DNA of 64,000 nt, from assembly GCF_902506505.1 (NCBI RefSeq), contig NZ_LR733406.1:1351200-1415199 (forward strand), written 5' to 3'. Within the stretch, counting starts at the first letter, position 1. Every line of letters begins with the position of its first letter. Below are positions 34,006 through 42,564 of the stretch, one piece after another. A model generated the notes under the pieces. That model saw only the letters and a list, made by a program, of their open reading frames with translations. It did no database searches and had not been told where the DNA came from. This DNA comes from Pseudomonas sp. 8AS (GTDB taxonomy: Bacteria > Pseudomonadota > Gammaproteobacteria > Pseudomonadales > Pseudomonadaceae). Both the position numbers and the translations under genes were made by a program.

Positions 34006-34013
34006 GGGCGAGC

Positions 34014-34574
34014 TTAGAGCTTCTTCGCCGAGACGATCAGTACCGGCTGGCGCGGTACGTTCTGGTGCATGCCGCGGTTGCCGGTCGGCACCTGGGCGAT
34101 CTTGTCGACCACCTCCATGCCGCGCACCACCTTGCCGAACACCGCGTAGCCGAAATCGCGGCCGCCGTGGTCGAGGAAGGCGTTGTCCTTGTGGTTGATG
34201 AAGAACTGGCTGGTGGCCGAGTCGACCACCTGGGTGCGGGCCATGGCCAGGGTGCCGCGCTCGTTGCGCAGGCCGTTGTCGGCCTCGTTCTTGATCGGCG
34301 CCTGGGTGTCCTTCTCGCTCATGTCGGCATCGAAGCCGCCGCCCTGGACCATGAAACCGGGGATCACCCGGTGGAACTGGGTGCCGTCGTAGAAGCCGGA
34401 TTCCACATAGGCGAGGAAGTTCTGCGTACTGATCGGCGCCTTGTCGGCGGCCAGCTCGATTTCGATTTCACCCAGGCTGGTGGTCAGCAGCACGTGCGGG
34501 TTGGCGACGGGAGCGGCCAGCAGGTTGAGGCTGAGCAGCAGGCTGGAGGCGGCGAGGGCAAGTTTCTTCAGCAT
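34014..34574 (-). CDS. ppiA: periplasmic peptidyl-prolyl cis-trans isomerase, cyclophilin type
   Basis: The 186-residue protein has a signal peptide ([19 protein letters not shown]) and a full bacterial cyclophilin domain. [19 protein letters not shown] is the family signature; [16 protein letters not shown] and [17 protein letters not shown] follow. It catalyses prolyl isomerisation of exported proteins. AAGGA precedes the ATG. It lies 20 bases downstream of the alpha/beta hydrolase gene on the same strand. Confidence 0.94.
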   Translation of the reverse strand: MLKKLALAASSLLLSLNLLAAPVANPHVLLTTSLGEIEIELAADKAPISTQNFLAYVESGFYDGTQFHRVIPGFMVQGGGFDADMSEKDTQAPIKNEADNGLRNERGTLAMARTQVVDSATSQFFINHKDNAFLDHGGRDFGYAVFGKVVRGMEVVDKIAQVPTGNRGMHQNVPRQPVLIVSAKKL

Positions 34575-34594
34575 GGGTAGGTCCTTGTTGTGGG

Positions 34595-35386
34595 TCAGAG
34601 GTGTTCGACGCTGTCGATGAAGTCGAGCAGGGTGGTGTTGAAGCGTTCGGGCTGGTCCATCGGCGTGGCGTGGCGGGACTCTTCGATCACCACCAGGCGC
34701 GCAGTGCGCATGGCCTGCACATAGCGCTGCTTGTGCGCCACCGGGGTGTAGTCGCGGTCGCCGCTGACCACCAGGGTAGGACAGGTGATGTTGCTCAGGT
34801 GTTCCCATACGCTCCAGCCGATGATGGCATCCAGGCTGGCCAGGTAGGCGCGTTTGTCGTTCTGCGGCCAGCGCTGTTCGATCTTCTGTCGCAGCTCGGC
34901 CTGTTCCGGGCGCGGGAAGAGGATGCGACCCAGGCCCTTGCCGATGGTTTCCAGGCTGAGCAGGCGCGACAGGCTCCAGCGTTTGAGCAGTTGCCAGCGC
35001 TCGTTCAGGTTCCTGGCGCGCACTTCCGGGGTGCTGTTGACTATGGTCAGGCTCAGCAGCAGCTCAGGGTGGTCGACCGCCAGCTGGAAGGCGATCATGC
35101 CGCCCATGGAGATGCCGACCAGGTGCACCCGCTCCAGGCCCAGGTGTTCGATCAGGGCCGCCACGTCGTCGGCAAAGGCCGGGATGCTGTAGGCCTCGCG
35201 CGGTTTTCCGGAGCGGCCGTGGCCGCGCACGTCGAGGGCGATCAGCCGATGCCTGGCGCTCAGCGCCGGCAGCTGGTACTCCCAGTCGCGGATGCTCGAG
35301 CCGAGGCCATGCACCAGCAGCAGCGGCGTGCCCTGGCCATAATCCTCGAAGTGCAGCTGGCAGCCGGCGTGTTCGAAATAGGACAT
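34595..35386 (-). CDS. alpha/beta fold hydrolase
   Basis: The 263-residue protein has the HG oxyanion motif in [13 protein letters not shown], the nucleophile Ser93 in GISMGG, a likely acid Asp in VSGDRDYTP and His in [10 protein letters not shown]. It is cytoplasmic. The family includes 3-oxoadipate enol-lactonase and various esterases; I cannot choose among them. It starts ten bases after the LysR gene stop, so it may be co-transcribed with that regulator. Confidence 0.88.
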   Translation of the reverse strand: MSYFEHAGCQLHFEDYGQGTPLLLVHGLGSSIRDWEYQLPALSARHRLIALDVRGHGRSGKPREAYSIPAFADDVAALIEHLGLERVHLVGISMGGMIAFQLAVDHPELLLSLTIVNSTPEVRARNLNERWQLLKRWSLSRLLSLETIGKGLGRILFPRPEQAELRQKIEQRWPQNDKRAYLASLDAIIGWSVWEHLSNITCPTLVVSGDRDYTPVAHKQRYVQAMRTARLVVIEESRHATPMDQPERFNTTLLDFIDSVEHL

Positions 35387-35396
35387 GGCTGTGCTC

Positions 35397-36323
35397 TCAG
35401 TTGCCCGGCAGCGGCGCGGCGAACGGCGCGTCCAGCGGGGCGGCATCGAAGGTCTTGATCAGCTCGACGAGGATCTGCGTGGCCGGGCCCAGGGGCTTGT
35501 CCTTGTTGGCATACAGCGAGAAGGACGGGTTGCGCGTGCCGCCCTGGGCCAGCGGCAGCGGCTTGAGCAGACCTTCGCGCAGTTCGCGCTCGATCGCGTG
35601 GCGTGGCAGCCAGGCGAAGCCCAGGCCGCTGCTGACGAAGGAGGCGGCGGTGGGCAGGCTGCTCACCGTCCAGCGCTGTTCGGCGCCGAGCCAGCCGACA
35701 TCGCGTGGCTGGGTGCGCCCGGAGTCGCGGATCACCACCTGCATCTGGCTTTCCAGGTCCTGGAAGGTCAGCTCGCGCTGCAGCCGGTGCAGGGCGTGAT
35801 CGGGATGGGCGACGGCGACGAATTCGATGCTGCACAGCTCGGTGCCCAGGTAGCCGGGAATGCTCAGGCCGGTGATGGCCAGGTCGGCGGTGCCTTCCAG
35901 CAGCACTTCCTCGACCCCCGACAGCACCTCCTCGCGCAGGCGCACGCGGCAGCCGCGGCTCTGCGGAATGAAGGCCGACAGCGCGCGCACCAGGCGCACG
36001 TTGGGGTAGGCGGCATCGACCACCAGGCGCACCTCGGCTTCCCAGCCCTGCTCCATGGAATGGGCCAGGTCTTCCAGCTGGCTGGCCTGCTTGACCAGTT
36101 GTCGCGAGCGGCGCAGCAGCACTTCCCCGGCTTCGGTGAGCACCGCCTTGCGCCCGTCGATGCGCAGCAGGGGCACGCCGAGCTGCTCCTGCATGCGCGC
36201 CACGGTGTAGCTCACCGAGGATTGCGAACGGTGCAGCCCCTCGGCGGCCTGGGCGAAGCCGCCGTGGTCGACCACCGCCTGCAGCGTGCGCCATTGATCG
36301 AGGGTGACACGGGGCGCTTTCAT
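35397..36323 (-). CDS. LysR family transcriptional regulator
   Basis: The 308-residue protein has an N-terminal winged helix (about 5-63: TLQAVVDHGGFAQAAEGLHR, SQSSVSYTVARMQEQLGVPL) and a C-terminal periplasmic-binding-like effector domain. GAGGAA lies at ideal spacing before the ATG. It is divergent from a small secreted protein gene across only 49 bases and precedes the alpha/beta hydrolase on its own strand. Its targets may include the hydrolase, the small protein or azoR about 0.5 kb away. Confidence 0.92.
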   Translation of the reverse strand: MKAPRVTLDQWRTLQAVVDHGGFAQAAEGLHRSQSSVSYTVARMQEQLGVPLLRIDGRKAVLTEAGEVLLRRSRQLVKQASQLEDLAHSMEQGWEAEVRLVVDAAYPNVRLVRALSAFIPQSRGCRVRLREEVLSGVEEVLLEGTADLAITGLSIPGYLGTELCSIEFVAVAHPDHALHRLQRELTFQDLESQMQVVIRDSGRTQPRDVGWLGAEQRWTVSSLPTAASFVSSGLGFAWLPRHAIERELREGLLKPLPLAQGGTRNPSFSLYANKDKPLGPATQILVELIKTFDAAPLDAPFAAPLPGN

Positions 36324-36372
36324 CGTTGCTTCCTCTTCTCTACTCTTGGCGTCCCCTGAAGGAGACTGCCGC

Positions 36373-36687
36373 ATGAAAAAGCTTTGCCTGGCACTGGTCG
36401 CTCTGTTGCCGCTCACCGCCGCCGCCTATCCGGTGGAGATGAACAAGCAGATGAATGGTGCCGAAGTGTCGGCGACCGCCGAGGACATCGACAGCGATAT
36501 CGGCTCGGTAATGCTCTACAACTACGGCCAGCGCGCGGCCCAGTGCAAGGCGACGTTCCGCAATGGCCCGGATGCGCCGCGCACGCGCAAGATCGATCTG
36601 GCACCGGGGCAGAACAGCAACCTGACGGTGAAGTTCAACCGCAACGTGATCAAGCTGCGCATCGACCTGGTCTGCAAGCCCATCTGA
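36373..36687 (+). CDS. small secreted protein of unknown function
   Basis: The 104-residue protein has a signal peptide (KKLCLALVALLPLTAAAYP). The mature part contains two Cys (in AAQCKATF and LVCKPI) that could form a disulfide, and an all-beta pattern. I do not recognise a functional family. GAAGGAGA precedes the ATG. It is divergent from the LysR gene, and a stable hairpin lies downstream at 36710-36737. Confidence 0.78.
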   Translation: MKKLCLALVALLPLTAAAYPVEMNKQMNGAEVSATAEDIDSDIGSVMLYNYGQRAAQCKATFRNGPDAPRTRKIDLAPGQNSNLTVKFNRNVIKLRIDLVCKPI

Positions 36688-36709
36688 GCCAGGCCAGCTG
36701 AATCGAGCT

Positions 36710-36737
36710 GTTGGCAGCCTAGTGCGTGGCTGCCAAC
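36710..36737 (+). terminator. hairpin downstream of the small secreted protein gene
   Basis: GTTGGCAGCC (36710-36719) and GGCTGCCAAC (36728-36737) form a perfect 10-base stem with an 8-base loop. The following AAATCAACTT has no T-run, so it may be a Rho-dependent end or a processing signal rather than an intrinsic terminator. Confidence 0.5.
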
Positions 36738-36749
36738 AAATCAACTTAG

Positions 36750-36787
36750 TCGATAATTTGAAGCGGTTTTTTGCGCTTTTTTATCGA
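36750..36787 (+). promoter_or_regulatory. nested inverted repeat in the azoR promoter
   Basis: TCGATAA (36750-36756) and TTATCGA (36781-36787) form outer arms, with AAGCG and CGCTT as inner arms. It lies 60-97 bases ahead of azoR and overlaps a T-rich promoter stretch. A LysR-type site is plausible, since a LysR gene is close by. Confidence 0.45.
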
Positions 36788-36846
36788 ACAATATCTCCCT
36801 AATCTGCCCCCATCGACGCACAACAACCCCGATGGAGGTAAGCCCC

Positions 36847-37446
36847 ATGTCCCGTGTCCTGGTTATCGAAAGCAGCGCCCGCAAAGAAGGTTCCGTATCC
36901 CGTCAACTGACCGCCGACTTCATTGCCCAGTGGCAGGCCGCCAACCCGCAGGACCAGATCCAGGTTCGTGACCTGGCCGTGGAGCAGGTGCCGCACCTGG
37001 ATATCGACCTGCTCAGTGGCTGGATGAAGCCCGCCGAGCAGCAGAACGAGGTGGAAAAGGCCGCCGCGGCCCGCTCCAACCTGCTCACCGACGAGCTGCT
37101 GGCCGCCGATGTGCTGGTCCTGGCGGCGCCGATGTACAACTTCGCCATCCCCAGCACCCTGAAGTCCTGGCTGGACCACGTGCTGCGTGCCGGCGTCACC
37201 TTCAAGTACACCGAGACCGGCCCGCAAGGCCTGCTGAGCGGCAAGCGCGCCTATGTGCTGACCGCCCGCGGCGGCGTCTACAGCGGTAGCAGCCTGGATC
37301 ACCAAGAGCCCTACCTGCGCCAGGCGCTGGGCTTCGTCGGCATCCACGACGTGACCTTCATCCACGCCGAAGGCCTCAACCTGGGCGCCGAGTTCCACGA
37401 CAAGGGCCTGGCCCAGGCCCGCGAGCAGCTGGCCAAGGTCGCCTGA
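36847..37446 (+). CDS. azoR: FMN-dependent NADH-azoreductase
   Basis: The 199-residue flavodoxin-like protein has the FMN phosphate-binding SSARKEGSVSRQL and APMYNFAIPSTLKSWLDH, the AzoR signature, and TARGGVYS near the isoalloxazine site. It reduces quinones and azo compounds with NADH in the cytoplasm. GGAGG precedes the ATG. It is followed by a strong terminator and has a nested palindrome in its promoter. Confidence 0.94.
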   Translation: MSRVLVIESSARKEGSVSRQLTADFIAQWQAANPQDQIQVRDLAVEQVPHLDIDLLSGWMKPAEQQNEVEKAAAARSNLLTDELLAADVLVLAAPMYNFAIPSTLKSWLDHVLRAGVTFKYTETGPQGLLSGKRAYVLTARGGVYSGSSLDHQEPYLRQALGFVGIHDVTFIHAEGLNLGAEFHDKGLAQAREQLAKVA

Positions 37447-37501
37447 TCTACTCCTGAGTCACCGATCTTTCCTCCGGGCCGTGCTCCTCGGCCCGACGTT
37501 T

Positions 37502-37537
37502 GACCCGCCAAGCCCTGCGCCTGGCGGGTCGTTTTTT
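37502..37537 (+). terminator. Rho-independent terminator of azoR
   Basis: GACCCGCCA (37502-37510) pairs with TGGCGGGTC (37522-37530), followed by G and six T residues. Confidence 0.9.
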
Positions 37538-37633
37538 ATCCGGCTGTATGCCTGCCTTCTTGTGCAACTGTGTTTGAAATAGTGCACGCCCTGTGTTGGG
37601 ATGGGCGCCACTTATTCAGGGGCGGAGGCTCCC

Positions 37634-38530
37634 GTGCACTTGTCTGGTCGTGGTGTGGCGCTGTCGGTGGCGGCGTCGGTGCTGTTCGTGCTGATTCCGG
37701 GCTACGTGCGCGAGCTGGCACCGCTGGATGGGCTGCAGGTGTTCGCCCAGCGCATTATCTGGTCGATTCCCGCGGTTCTGCTGCTGGTCGCCCTGGCGCG
37801 CCAGTGGGCGGTGCTGGGTGCCGCGTTCAATCGCCTGCGGCGCGAGCCGCTGCTGTTGCCGGCCCTGCTGCTGGCGGCGGCGCTGATGGGCGTGCAGTGG
37901 CTGCTGTTCGTCTGGGCGCCGCTGGCCGGGCGCATGCTCGAAGTGTCGCTCGGCTACTTCCTGCTGCCGCTGGCCATGGTCCTGGTCGGCCGGCTGTTCT
38001 ATGGTGAGCGCCTGCGCCCGCTGCAACGCCTGGCTGTGGCCTGTGCGCTGCTCGGCGTGGTCCATGAGCTGTGGCTGACCCAGGCGTTCTCCTGGGTGAC
38101 CCTGGTCGCCGCCCTGGGCTATCCGCCGTACTTCATGCTGCGCCGCTGGATGCGTCTGGATGCGCTGTCCGGTTTTGTCCTGGAGATGCTGGTGCTGGCG
38201 CCGTTGGCGATCTGGCTGATCCACAGCCATGGCCCGCTCGGCGTGTTCGCCCAGGCGCCGCAGCTGTGGTGGCTGCTGCCGGGCCTGGGCCTGCTCAGTG
38301 CCCTGGCCTTCGGCGCGATGATGGCGGCCAGCCGCCTGCTGCCGCTGGGGTTGTTCGGCATCCTCAGCTATGTCGAGCCGGTGCTGCTGTTCGCCCTGGC
38401 GGTGCTGTTTCTCGGCGAGACCTTCGACCCCCGGCAGCTGTGGACCTACGCGCCGATCTGGCTGGCGGTGCTGCTGACCGGCTGGGACAGTGCGCGCCTG
38501 CTGCGCCGGCAGGCGCGCCAGGGTTTCTGA
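37634..38530 (+). CDS. rarD: RarD family EamA-type transporter
   Basis: The 298-residue protein has about ten membrane helices. RarD features include QVFAQRIIWSIPAVLLL near the N-terminus, LGYFLLPLAMVLVGRLFYGE and GILSYVEPVLLFALAVLFLGE. The start is a GTG with GGAGG five bases ahead; an ATG 33 bases upstream is the alternative. RarD proteins are drug/metabolite transporters of poorly defined substrate. The gene stands alone. Confidence 0.88.
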   Translation: MHLSGRGVALSVAASVLFVLIPGYVRELAPLDGLQVFAQRIIWSIPAVLLLVALARQWAVLGAAFNRLRREPLLLPALLLAAALMGVQWLLFVWAPLAGRMLEVSLGYFLLPLAMVLVGRLFYGERLRPLQRLAVACALLGVVHELWLTQAFSWVTLVAALGYPPYFMLRRWMRLDALSGFVLEMLVLAPLAIWLIHSHGPLGVFAQAPQLWWLLPGLGLLSALAFGAMMAASRLLPLGLFGILSYVEPVLLFALAVLFLGETFDPRQLWTYAPIWLAVLLTGWDSARLLRRQARQGF

Positions 38531-38589
38531 ACCCGGCTATTGCGCGAGCTGGCGTGCGCCGCTGCATAAGCGGCGCGCTTTCCGCGACT

Positions 38590-38997
38590 TCAGTCCAGTA
38601 CGTTCTGCAGCACTTCGTAGATGATCCCGGTGGCGATGGCGACCAGCACCACATCGGTGCCGACCTGCTGCCATTCGTAGCCGTCGTAGTGCGGCAGCTG
38701 GCTCTGCAGGCGGCTGTCGAAGCGCTTGGCGATCCCCGGTGGCAACGGCTTGCCGCGCGCCAGGTTCTTGCGGATGCCCGGCGGCAGGGACTGGGTCGGG
38801 CCGATCAGTTCGCGGTTGTTGCCGAGGGTGATGCGCACCTGGCCGATATCGATGCTCGGCCCATGCAGGTCGACCTGCACCTCGTCACTGCCGCCGCCGT
38901 GCCGGTCCTGCTTGTCGTGTTTGGGGGCGGCCTGCGCGCTGTTCAGGCCGATGGCCAGGGCCAGGCCGGTGACTGCGAAAAGCAAGGATCGGGACAT
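38590..38997 (-). CDS. secreted RcnB/CigR-like protein
   Basis: The 135-residue protein has a signal peptide (SRSLLFAVTGLALAIGLNSAQA), a His-rich stretch and the double motif LPPGIRKNLARGKPLPPGIAK. It ends with YDGYEWQQVGTDVVLVAIATGIIYEV, which could be membrane-associated. This layout matches the CigR anti-virulence family and its RcnB-like relatives. The function here is not known. GGAG precedes the ATG; 149 bases separate it from yhhQ upstream. Confidence 0.82.
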   Translation of the reverse strand: MSRSLLFAVTGLALAIGLNSAQAAPKHDKQDRHGGGSDEVQVDLHGPSIDIGQVRITLGNNRELIGPTQSLPPGIRKNLARGKPLPPGIAKRFDSRLQSQLPHYDGYEWQQVGTDVVLVAIATGIIYEVLQNVLD

Positions 38998-39146
38998 GGA
39001 GTTACTCCGCGAAGAGGGGCCAGTGATGGTGCGCAGACGCTGCGCGCCCTGCAGTGTGGCGCAAACCCGCTGCGCTGCGAAGCCGGCGCTGCCGGCTTTT
39101 GGCAGCGGCTCACGAATCGGCTGCCGGCCTGTTCGGCGCTGGCGCC

Positions 39147-39800
39147 TCAGGCGGCCAGGCGAACCCGCCCGGCCAGCAGGCGCAGGATGGCGTTGAGCAG
39201 CAGGCCGTAGAGCGGCACGAACAGCACCAGGCTGACGGCCAGCTTGACGCCGTAGTCCACCGTGGCGATTTCCACCCAGTGCTCGGCCATGAAGGCATTG
39301 CTGCTGCGCCAGAACGCCACCGAGAAGAAGGCGAAGGTATCCAGCAGGTTGCCGACGATGGTCGACAGGGTAGGGGCGATCCACCACTGCGGCAGGCGGC
39401 GCAGGCGGTCGAACACCTGGATATCGAGGACCTGGCCGAGCACATAGGCGAGGAAGCTGGCCACGGAAATGCGCAGGACGAATTCGTTGAACTCACCCAG
39501 CGCCGCCAAGCCATGGAAGGCGCCTTCCTGGAACAGCACCGAGACCACGTAGGAGGCGAGCAGCGCCGGCAGCATGACCCGGGCGATCACCTGGCGCGCC
39601 GGGCCCTTGCCGAGCAGGCGTACGGTCAGGTCGGTGGCCAGGAAGATGAACGGGAAGCTGAACGCGCCCCAGGTGGTGTGCCAGCCGAACAGGGTGATCG
39701 GCAGCTGCACCAGGTAGTTGCTGGCGATGATGATGAGAATGTGGAAAGCAATCAGCACGGCCAGCGCGGAGCGCCGACGCTGCTCGGGAAGCAGGGACAT
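39147..39800 (-). CDS. yhhQ: queuosine precursor transporter YhhQ (VUT/DUF165 family)
   Basis: The 217-residue protein has about six membrane helices. ASNYLVQLPITLFGWHTTWG, FPFIFLATDLTVRLLG and SFLAYVLGQVLDIQVFDRL are typical of the family, as are the late SSNAFM and WVEIATVDYGVKL. YhhQ imports 7-cyano- or 7-aminomethyl-7-deazaguanine for queuosine synthesis. A preQ1-I-like riboswitch directly ahead of the start codon supports that substrate assignment. Confidence 0.93.
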   Translation of the reverse strand: MSLLPEQRRRSALAVLIAFHILIIIASNYLVQLPITLFGWHTTWGAFSFPFIFLATDLTVRLLGKGPARQVIARVMLPALLASYVVSVLFQEGAFHGLAALGEFNEFVLRISVASFLAYVLGQVLDIQVFDRLRRLPQWWIAPTLSTIVGNLLDTFAFFSVAFWRSSNAFMAEHWVEIATVDYGVKLAVSLVLFVPLYGLLLNAILRLLAGRVRLAA

Positions 39801-39807
39801 GGTCGGA

Positions 39808-39840
39808 CCTTTTTAATGAATGGGGTTAGGGAACCCATGC
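39808..39840 (-). promoter_or_regulatory. preQ1-I (type II-like) riboswitch controlling yhhQ
   Basis: On the minus strand the leader reads ATGGG (39838-39834), a loop TTCCCTAA, then CCCCAT (closing the stem), then the A-rich tail TCATTAAAAAGG. This closely parallels the known small aptamer with the core TGGGTC...TAACCCCA and an A-rich tail ending in AAGG. The final AAGG is the yhhQ ribosome site, seven bases from the ATG. Pairing of loop C residues with GG would make a pseudoknot that hides it when ligand binds. Confidence 0.75.
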
Positions 39841-40050
39841 CCGCCGGGATTGGCAGGCGGCGCGCATTCTATCCGCTTGTTCAGCTTTGTACAAAAAACA
39901 GACAGTCTCCGGCCTGGCCTGGCCTGGCCGAGCGGAAAACTGCCGTTCGGCCGGTGGCGGGCGGCTTTTTGCACGACAGAGGCGGTCATTTAGCCTGACA
40001 ACCGGTAATCTATGCGGCTGTTTTGCTGATTCTCTGTCGAGGTATGCCCC

Positions 40051-41388
40051 GTGTTCGCCCAATTTGCCCTGCATGAACGCCTGCTCAAGGCCGTCGCCGA
40101 GCTCAACTTCACCGAGCCGACGCCGGTGCAGCAAGCGGCGATTCCGCCGGCACTGGAAGGGCGTGACCTGCGGGTGACGGCGCAGACCGGCAGTGGCAAG
40201 ACCGCGGCCTTCGTCCTGCCGCTGCTTAACCGCCTGATCGGCGATGCCACGCCACGGGTGACCATCCGTGCACTGATCCTGCTGCCGACCCGTGAGCTGG
40301 CCCAGCAGACGCTCAAGGAAGTCGAGCGCTTCTCCCAGTTCACCTTCATCAAGTCGGGGATGATCACCGGTGGCGAGGACTTCAAGGTGCAGGCCGCCAT
40401 GCTGCGCAAGGTGCCGGACATCCTCATCGGCACCCCGGGGCGCCTGCTCGAACACCTGAATGCCGGCACCCTCAAGCTCAATGACGTAGAAGTGCTGATT
40501 CTCGACGAAGCCGACCGCATGCTCGACATGGGCTTTGCCGAAGACGTGCAGCGCCTGGCCAAGGAATGCAGCAACCGCCAGCAGACCATGCTGTTCTCCG
40601 CCACCAGCGGCGGCAACGGCCTGCGCGAGATGGTCGCCAGCGTGCTGCGCGAGCCGGTGCACCTCAAGCTCAACAGCGTCAGCGAGCTGAACGAGGGCAC
40701 CCGCCAGCAGATCATCACGGCCGACCACAACTACCACAAGGAACAGCTGGTCGAGTGGCTGCTGGCCAACGAGACCTACCAGAAGGCGATCATCTTCACC
40801 AACACCCGGGTCCAGGCCGATCGCCTGTGGGGCAAGCTGGTGGCGGCCGAACACAAGGTCTACGTGCTGCACGGCGAGAAGGACCAGAAGGACCGCAAGC
40901 TGGCCATCGACCGCATCAAGCAGGGCGGGGCCAAGGTGCTGGTCGCCACCGACGTGGCGGCACGCGGCCTGGATGTCGACGGCATGGACCTGGTGATCAA
41001 CTTCGACATGCCGCGCTCCGGCGACGACTACGTACACCGCATCGGCCGCACCGGGCGTGCCGGCAGCGATGGCCTGGCCATTTCGCTGATCACCCACAGC
41101 GACTGGAGCCTGATGTCGAGCATCGAGCGCTACCTCAAGCAGCGTTTCGAGCGGCGCAACATCAAGGAGCTGAAGGGCATCTATCAGGGGCCGAAGAACC
41201 TCAAGGCTTCCGGCAAGCCGGTCGGACCGAAGAAGAAAAAGGTCGACAAGAAGGACACCAAAAAGCCGGGCGCCAAGGCCGCCGCACCCAAGCGCAAACC
41301 GAGCGCGCGGCCGAACAATGCACCGTCTGCGGTGGTCAGCCAGGACGGCCTGGCACCGCTCAAGCGCAAGAAGCCGGCGGCGGAGTGA
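40051..41388 (+). CDS. DEAD-box ATP-dependent RNA helicase
   Basis: The 445-residue protein starts at a GTG with GAGG 8-12 bases upstream. Motifs in order: Q motif (FTEPTPVQQAAIP), Walker A AQTGSGKT at 44-51, PTRELA, TPGRLLEH, DEAD at 152-155, SAT, then ARGLDVDGMD and HRIGRTGRAG. A Lys-rich tail of about 70 residues (KKKKVDKKDTKK) likely binds RNA. It resembles SrmB/RhlE-type helicases of ribosome assembly. It is divergent from yhhQ. Confidence 0.93.
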   Translation: MFAQFALHERLLKAVAELNFTEPTPVQQAAIPPALEGRDLRVTAQTGSGKTAAFVLPLLNRLIGDATPRVTIRALILLPTRELAQQTLKEVERFSQFTFIKSGMITGGEDFKVQAAMLRKVPDILIGTPGRLLEHLNAGTLKLNDVEVLILDEADRMLDMGFAEDVQRLAKECSNRQQTMLFSATSGGNGLREMVASVLREPVHLKLNSVSELNEGTRQQIITADHNYHKEQLVEWLLANETYQKAIIFTNTRVQADRLWGKLVAAEHKVYVLHGEKDQKDRKLAIDRIKQGGAKVLVATDVAARGLDVDGMDLVINFDMPRSGDDYVHRIGRTGRAGSDGLAISLITHSDWSLMSSIERYLKQRFERRNIKELKGIYQGPKNLKASGKPVGPKKKKVDKKDTKKPGAKAAAPKRKPSARPNNAPSAVVSQDGLAPLKRKKPAAE

Positions 41389-41396
41389 AACGAAGA

Positions 41397-41419
41397 GGGG
41401 GCCTGAAGGCCCCCTTTTT
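41397..41419 (+). terminator. Rho-independent terminator of the helicase gene
   Basis: GGGGGCC (41397-41403) and GGCCCCC (41408-41414) form a perfect stem with a TGAA loop and five T residues. Confidence 0.92.
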
Positions 41420-41437
41420 CATTGCTGCGCTGGGCGA

Positions 41438-42415
41438 TCAGGGCACGATCAGGATCTTGCCGTCCCGTTCGCCACTGGCGGCTGCGGCGATGGCCTGCTT
41501 GATCTGGCTGATATTGTAGGTCGCGGCCACCCGCGCCTTCAGCTTGCCGGCGGCGATCAGCTGGGTCAGCTCGCCGAATACCTTGAACTGCTCGGCCGGG
41601 GTCGCTTTCTGGAACCACTTGGCCAGCCAGAAGCCGCGCAGGGTCACGTCGCGGAACACGAACGAGGCGGCCGAGACCTGGCACGGCTGGCCGCTCATCA
41701 GGCCGTAGTTGACCAGCACGCCGCCCTCGCAGAGGGACGCGGCCAGGTGGTCGGTGGCTTCTCCGCCGATGGCATCGATGCCCAGGCGCACCGGTGCGCC
41801 GCCGGTGGCTTCGCGTACGCGCTTGAACAGGTCGGGGCCGTCGACCAGCACCACGTCGCCGCCTTCGGCCTGCACCCCGGCAATCGCCGACTCGCGGCGC
41901 ACCACGTTGATGGTCTTGAAGCCGCGCAGCTTGGCCAGCTGGATCAGGTAGCCGCCGACGCCCGAGTTGGCGGCGTTCTGGATCACCCAGTCGCCCGGCT
42001 TGAGGTCGACGAACTGGCTGAGCAGCAGGGAAGCGGTCGGCGGGTTGATGGTCATCATCGCCAGTTGCTGCGGGTCGGCATCCGGCAGCGGGATCAGCTT
42101 GTCGGCCGGGGCGTGCAGGTGGGTCACCCAGGTACCGCAGCCCACCGGCAGCAGCACGGTCTGGCCGACCTTGAGGTGCGTCACCCCGTCACCCAGCTGT
42201 TCGACCCGGCCGACGCCCTCGTTGCCGCCGATCGCCGGCAGCGGCGGCAGGATGCCGTATTCGCCGGTGAGGGTGAGCACGTCGGACGGGTTGATCGGCG
42301 CCGCCAGGACCTTGACCAGTGCCTGCCCGGCCGGCAGGGCTGGCAGGGTCAGTTCGACCGCTTCGATGACGTCCTGGGGCACCTTGCCGCGGTGCTGGTA
42401 TTGGGCTTTGAGCAT
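41438..42415 (-). CDS. MDR-superfamily 2-enoyl thioester reductase-like oxidoreductase
   Basis: The 325-residue protein resembles the MECR/ETR branch. The N-terminal domain has PINPSDVLTLTGEYG and LPAIGGNEGVG, where MECR enzymes have a conserved Tyr for enoyl binding. The Rossmann segment is NAANSGVGGYLIQLAKLRG, and GGVLVNYGLMSG follows. NADPH-dependent reduction of an enoyl thioester or quinone is likely. The start has GGAG at good spacing. The gene stands alone between the helicase terminator and a divergent solute-binding protein gene. Confidence 0.88.
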   Translation of the reverse strand: MLKAQYQHRGKVPQDVIEAVELTLPALPAGQALVKVLAAPINPSDVLTLTGEYGILPPLPAIGGNEGVGRVEQLGDGVTHLKVGQTVLLPVGCGTWVTHLHAPADKLIPLPDADPQQLAMMTINPPTASLLLSQFVDLKPGDWVIQNAANSGVGGYLIQLAKLRGFKTINVVRRESAIAGVQAEGGDVVLVDGPDLFKRVREATGGAPVRLGIDAIGGEATDHLAASLCEGGVLVNYGLMSGQPCQVSAASFVFRDVTLRGFWLAKWFQKATPAEQFKVFGELTQLIAAGKLKARVAATYNISQIKQAIAAAASGERDGKILIVP

Positions 42416-42564
42416 GGGAGTTCTCCAAGGGGGGGGCACAAGGCAGTGAAGGTCCTGAGTCTAGCCCCTGGTGACCGGCTGCGGATGAATCGCCTGCCAT
42501 ACGTATGGCTGATGGCATGTTGCTGCCCAGGCAGCCTATTCTTGGCCGTTGATCGGGGGTGGGC

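Noticed and set aside
39080..39096. AGCCGGC/GCCGGCT hairpin followed by TTTT on the plus strand
   Set aside because: Genes on both sides run on the minus strand, where the hairpin lacks a T-run, so it is not a useful terminator call.
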